In this document: piece after piece, positions 63,321 through 64,000 of the stretch | Layout of the letters: each line of letters starts with the position of its first letter | Numbering within the stretch: the stretch's first letter is position 1 | Assembly (NCBI RefSeq): GCF_015461835.1 | Contig: NZ_JACOPX010000008.1 | Coordinates: forward strand, 62,001-126,000 | DNA: 64,000 nucleotides | Source: Pseudomonas neuropathica | GTDB taxonomy: Bacteria > Pseudomonadota > Gammaproteobacteria > Pseudomonadales > Pseudomonadaceae | Direction of reading: 5' to 3' | The notes under the pieces: model-generated | Database searches by the model: none | What the model was told of the DNA's origin: nothing | What the model saw: the letters and a program-made list of their open reading frames with translations, nothing else | Program-made: the position numbers and the translations under genes

Positions 63321-64000
63321 ATTCCCCTCCCGATGCCACTTTGAAGTTGAGACTGACGCGGGTTCCCTCCTGCTCGCGGCTGGTCAGCACGACCGAACCT
63401 GCGAAACGCTCCATGATTCTTTTGACCAACGCCAGGCCAACCCCGAGGCCGCCCTGTTTGGTGGTGAAAAACGGTTTGAACACCAACAACTGCTGCTGTG
63501 CGCTCATGCCCTTGCCGGTGTCACTCACGGTCAGGCGCACGCTGTCGGGCTGCGGCGATTCGAATTCGACGCTGAGCACACCGCCCTTGGGCATGGCTTC
63601 GAGGGCGTTGGCAAACAGGCTATTAAGTATTTGCGTGAGCAACACCTTCTGGCTGACGACCGGCGCGCAATTCTGCGGTGTGAAGCGCACTTCGACGTTG
63701 CAGCGCTTGATCAATGCTTCGAAGGCGCCAACGGTGTCTTCGACCGCCATGACCAGGTCCACCGCCTCGCCGTCGTCATTCATCGGCCGCAGCGACACCA
63801 GCAACTCGCGCACCCAGCGCGACATGCGATCGACCTGGCTGATGATGTCGCCGATGTTGCGCTGCGCACCGGGGCTGGCAATTTCCTGGGCCAGTTCGGC
63901 GCTGGAACGAATGGTCGCCAATGGATTGCGCAGGCTGTGCGCGACCGCCGATGACATCTCGCCGAGGGCAACAAAAGTTTCGTTGCTGATCAGTTGTTGC

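Overview
The window is a high-GC stretch that looks like the chromosome of a Pseudomonas of the fluorescens group. Signs are the gene repertoire (cobF, a PA4872-type oxaloacetate decarboxylase, a PlaF-like phospholipase, HglS, an orphan Hcp/VgrG island) and two families of inverted REP-type repeats (cores GTAGGAGTGAGCCTGCTC and GTAGGAGCTGCCGAAGGCTG) scattered between genes. No tRNA, rRNA, CRISPR array, transposase or integrase was seen.

Layout. 1-806: minus-strand end of a cobalamin locus (histidine phosphatase, then cobF cut by the window edge). 1059-8364: an RpiR-regulated catabolic operon (regulator, cysteine hydrolase, glutamine-synthetase-like ligase, N-formylglutamate amidohydrolase-like enzyme, APC permease, a second AruF/AruG-like N-succinyltransferase pair). 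It begins with a perfect inverted-repeat operator and has no obvious textbook substrate. 8532-9401: oxaloacetate decarboxylase. 9535-10529: a 100-aa protein of unknown function behind a structured leader whose loop is complementary to its own ribosome binding site, then a repeat-rich gap. 10530-13051: secreted glutamate carboxypeptidase and a MASE2-GGDEF diguanylate cyclase. 13229-15631: Baeyer-Villiger-type monooxygenase plus membrane phospholipase/esterase. 15764-21003: glcDEF followed by HglS (2-oxoadipate to D-2-hydroxyglutarate).

21142-31297: an orphan type VI secretion island. Three identical-core palindromes (likely enhancer sites) and a sigma-54 promoter precede hcp, then vgrG, a DUF4123 adaptor, a 1003-aa effector of no family I recognise, and three tandem exported SEL1-repeat proteins that look like immunity proteins. 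The effector's 3' end and the immunity genes are much more AT-rich than the surroundings. A decayed fourth immunity copy lies between the first and second. All three intact copies start with TTG inside a sequence that also encodes the effector's last residues, so the duplication unit can be reconstructed.

31563-39224: VanW protein, glycosyltransferase, small proteins, and an ABC exporter (ATPase, FtsX-type permease, AttH/CrtC-like lipoprotein). 39399-41096: membrane sulfatase/phosphoethanolamine-transferase-like protein, divergent from the next block.

41489-60247: an exopolysaccharide operon of 17 tightly coupled genes: UDP-glucose dehydrogenase, UDP-glucuronate epimerase, initiating sugar transferase, separate BY-kinase-like ATPase (no Walker A lysine) and chain-length protein, Wza-like exporter, three glycosyltransferases, polymerase/ligase, NodB deacetylase, flippase, periplasmic glycosidase-like protein, three GNAT-fold proteins and a YdjC/ChbG deacetylase. 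The precursors suggest an acidic polymer containing glucuronate and/or galacturonate with acyl decorations. 60373-64000: methyltransferase, small secreted protein, and an NtrC-type response regulator with its histidine kinase, the latter cut by the window edge.
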